From the NCBI RefSeq assembly GCF_013409995.1, contig NZ_JACCBX010000002.1, positions 39,827 through 103,826 of the forward strand: a stretch of 64,000 nucleotides of DNA. Reading direction: 5' to 3'. Under the pieces are notes generated by a model, which was not told the DNA's origin, did no database searches, and saw only the letters and a list, made by a program, of their open reading frames with translations. Shown here piece after piece: positions 62,314 through 64,000 of this stretch. The translations under genes were made by a program, and so were the position numbers. Origin of the DNA: Neobacillus driksii. Lineage in GTDB: Bacteria > Bacillota > Bacilli > Bacillales > Cytobacillaceae. Each line of letters begins with the position of its first letter. Position 1 is the first letter of the stretch.

Positions 62314-62931
62314 TTGATTGGTTCGGAAGGCGCGAAGACACCTCGAAAATGCTATCGCATTTTCTTCGTGCGTGGGCGGATTCGTGGATGTAATATTCAA
62401 TGTCCTGCGGGAGTACGGGGCAGGGGAAGACCCCGATGATTCGTAGAAACTATTTAAATTTTGGGCTCATGAACGCTTCATGAGTCCTGATTTCTTCGAG
62501 ATAGTACGATTATGGTCTTCATAAACGCTACATGAAGCCTAATTTCTTCGAGAAGTTACAATTATGGGCTTCATAAACGCTTCATGAAGCCTGATTTCTT
62601 AGAGAGGTTACACTTATAGGCTTCATAAACGCTTCATGAAGCCTAATTTCTTCGAGAAGTTACAATTATGGGCTTCATGAACGCTTCATGAGGTCTGATT
62701 TCTTCGAGATAGTACGATTATAGGCTTCATAAACGCTTCATGAGTCCTGATTTCTTCGAGAGGTTACAATTATGGGCTTCATGAACGCCTCATGAGTCCT
62801 GATTTTTTCGAGAAGTTACAATTATGGGCTTCATGAACGCTTCAGGAGCGCAGCGCCTCGTGACAGGCAAAGTCCGCCTGTCCCTGCGGTATTTATTCAA
62901 AGAAGTTTTCCTTAGTGGAGCGGAAATCAGC
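62314..62931. repeat. Dispersed Bacillus-type repeat element split by a tandem array
   Basis: The left end TTGATTGG(T)TCGGAAGGCG (62314 onward), internal CCTGCGGGAGTACGGGGCAG and GGGAAGACCCCG, and right end GGAGCGGAAATCAG (62918-62931) match the pieces of a GC-rich intergenic element I recall from many Bacillaceae genomes. Between the GACCCCG part and the GGAGCGCAGCGCC part lies the 52-bp array. No protein is visible in the 62246-63020 gap. Confidence 0.6.
62461..62845. repeat. Eight-unit 52-bp palindromic tandem array
   Basis: Anchor AACGC occurs at 62472, 62524, 62576, 62628, 62680, 62732, 62784 and 62836, exactly 52 bp apart. Each unit holds GGCTTCAT(A/G)AACGCTTCATGA-type inverted repeats (GGCTTCAT with ATGAAGCC) and a second small palindrome CTTCGAGAAG. 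Units differ by scattered substitutions but not by length. Confidence 0.9.
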
Positions 62932-63020
62932 AGTCCCATTTTTATTAGACCTTCGAATTTCGTTTCAGTGAACAGGTTGTGGTAAGATAAAAGGGAAATT
63001 TTGAAGAAGAAGTGATCCTA

Positions 63021-64000
63021 ATGATAAAACAACAAACAAACACGTTAAACAATAATGATAAATTACTTCAGTGGGAAAATGAACTGAATGAACAAGGGTT
63101 TATTTCCAATGAAAATGAACTCTTAACCGCCATACGTAGTGAATCAAACCCTGTTCTACTATCAAGGATGTTAACCGTTGCTGCCTTATCACGTCTAGAG
63201 CGTAAGAACCAAGATTCATTAGCTTCGGCGTGGCTTCACAAAGCATTAGAACTACATCCGGAGAACACCAAGGCAAAATCTTACTTCATTCAATACGATT
63301 GGAAAAAGAAAAAAGACATTTTGGATGTTCTCACGTTTCCAGCCATTCGGGAAACAGATAATCGAACAGCAAAGAAAAAGGTTGCAGAACAATACATACA
63401 AATTTGTCAAAGCTTCTTAGCAGAGGCAGATAATCAGGTGGAAGATCTCACAGAAAAGATGAATCTTGCTGATACGCTTGGAAACACGACGCTTTTACTT
63501 CAATACAAAGAACTAATTGAACTGCTGTCTACCGTGATTGAGATTAGTGGTAACCTTCTGAAGGCTGCTGAAGAGTATGAGGAATCAATTAAAGGAGTCT
63601 TTCATACGGCGACTTACTTTGATGACTTAAAATTACATTTATCTAGTCTCGAAGACATTAAAAAAGACTGGCAGAGGGTCTTTTTGATGGAAGAAGATGA
63701 GAATCAAGATACAGCTAATGCCTTAGACGAGTTAAATGAAATGATTGGAATGGATGTTGTCAAAAAACGAGTCAATGATTTTTATCAATTTTTAAAATAC
63801 CAGAAGGACCGTAAAAAACTCGGATTCCAAACAAAAGATGAATTAAGTCTTAATATGGTTCTGACTGGAAATCCTGGTACCGGAAAAACAACCATCGCAC
63901 GTTTATTAGCAAAAATCTATCATGAGCTTGAGGTCCTGCCACGGCCAGAAGTGATTGAGACAGACCGATCCCAGCTCGTTGGGGCGTTTGTAGGTCAAAC
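63021..64000 (+). CDS. SpoVK/CbbX-type AAA+ ATPase (3'-truncated by the window)
   Basis: The frame from ATG 63021 is open to the window edge (326 codons seen). The N-terminal 230 residues are helical, with TPR-like segments (ASAWLHKALELHPENTKAKS). An AAA+ domain starts about residue 240 with LNEMIGMDVVKKRV and Walker A TGNPGTGKTTIARLL. This matches stage V sporulation protein K and the CbxX/CfqX family. The rest of the AAA+ module lies outside the window. Confidence 0.85.
   Translation, partial: MIKQQTNTLNNNDKLLQWENELNEQGFISNENELLTAIRSESNPVLLSRMLTVAALSRLERKNQDSLASAWLHKALELHPENTKAKSYFIQYDWKKKKDILDVLTFPAIRETDNRTAKKKVAEQYIQICQSFLAEADNQVEDLTEKMNLADTLGNTTLLLQYKELIELLSTVIEISGNLLKAAEEYEESIKGVFHTATYFDDLKLHLSSLEDIKKDWQRVFLMEEDENQDTANALDELNEMIGMDVVKKRVNDFYQFLKYQKDRKKLGFQTKDELSLNMVLTGNPGTGKTTIARLLAKIYHELEVLPRPEVIETDRSQLVGAFVGQ

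Overview
The window is low-GC DNA from an endospore-forming Bacillaceae bacterium (Bacillus/Neobacillus-like). The evidence is the spore genes (gerA-type A/B/C operon, cotM, sspP, sspO, sspN, tlp, a SpoVK-type AAA+ ATPase), strong AGGAGG-type ribosome binding sites, a guanine riboswitch on xpt-pbuX, and the order cotM - sspP - sspO - citB - yneN - sspN - tlp, which I recall from the Bacillus subtilis citB region. No tRNA, rRNA, prophage, IS element or CRISPR array was recognised.

Layout. 0-10 kb: end of a Lys/Gly/Ser repeat protein, an ArsB/NhaD-type carrier, an MscS channel, a broken His/Gly-rich protein, a sufR-like regulator with folE and a CDGSH iron-sulfur gene that needs a -1 frameshift, a degenerate ParA-like protein, a YebC protein, a pentapeptide protein and ribA-ribD. 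10-18 kb: SulP transporter, an orphan glgC, and a quinone/electrophile cluster (mhqR, doxX, two ring-cleaving dioxygenases, flavin reductase, mhqD) with MhqR-like boxes. 18-26 kb: a 52-bp hairpin array, then an arsenic/heavy-metal island (cytochrome c, arsR, acr3 with an internal UAG, arsC, second arsR, a Cys-tailed miniprotein, arsI, cadA-like ATPase). 26-45 kb: phospholipase D family protein, MFS pump, phosphonate ABC transporter, alkA/ogt repair pair, germination operon, xanthine salvage. 45-64 kb: threonine degradation (kbl-tdh), the selenium block, the citB region, an ABC-F protein behind an attenuator, and accessory genes up to a spoVK-like gene cut by the window edge.

Main result: the organism appears to decode UGA as selenocysteine. 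selD and selA are present, and four genes have an in-frame UGA exactly where the family carries a redox Cys or Sec: selD itself, a SelW/Rdx protein (CxxU), a thioredoxin-like lipoprotein (UxxC), and the metal-binding domain of a P-type ATPase (UxxC). A plausible SECIS hairpin lies just downstream of each UGA. An ordinary gene finder would truncate or miss all four. A Sec in the heavy-metal domain of a P1B ATPase beside arsenic genes is the most unusual of these. selB and tRNA-Sec are not in the window.

A second theme is intergenic arrays of short repeats at 10.2, 13.6, 18.8, 47.6 and 62.5 kb. They differ in sequence, but their periods (about 21, 51-61 or 52 bp) are all near multiples of the DNA helical turn. 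Three single-site lesions (frameshifts near 3042 and 4874, amber codon at 21086) are either biologically meaningful or base-call errors and need read-level checking.
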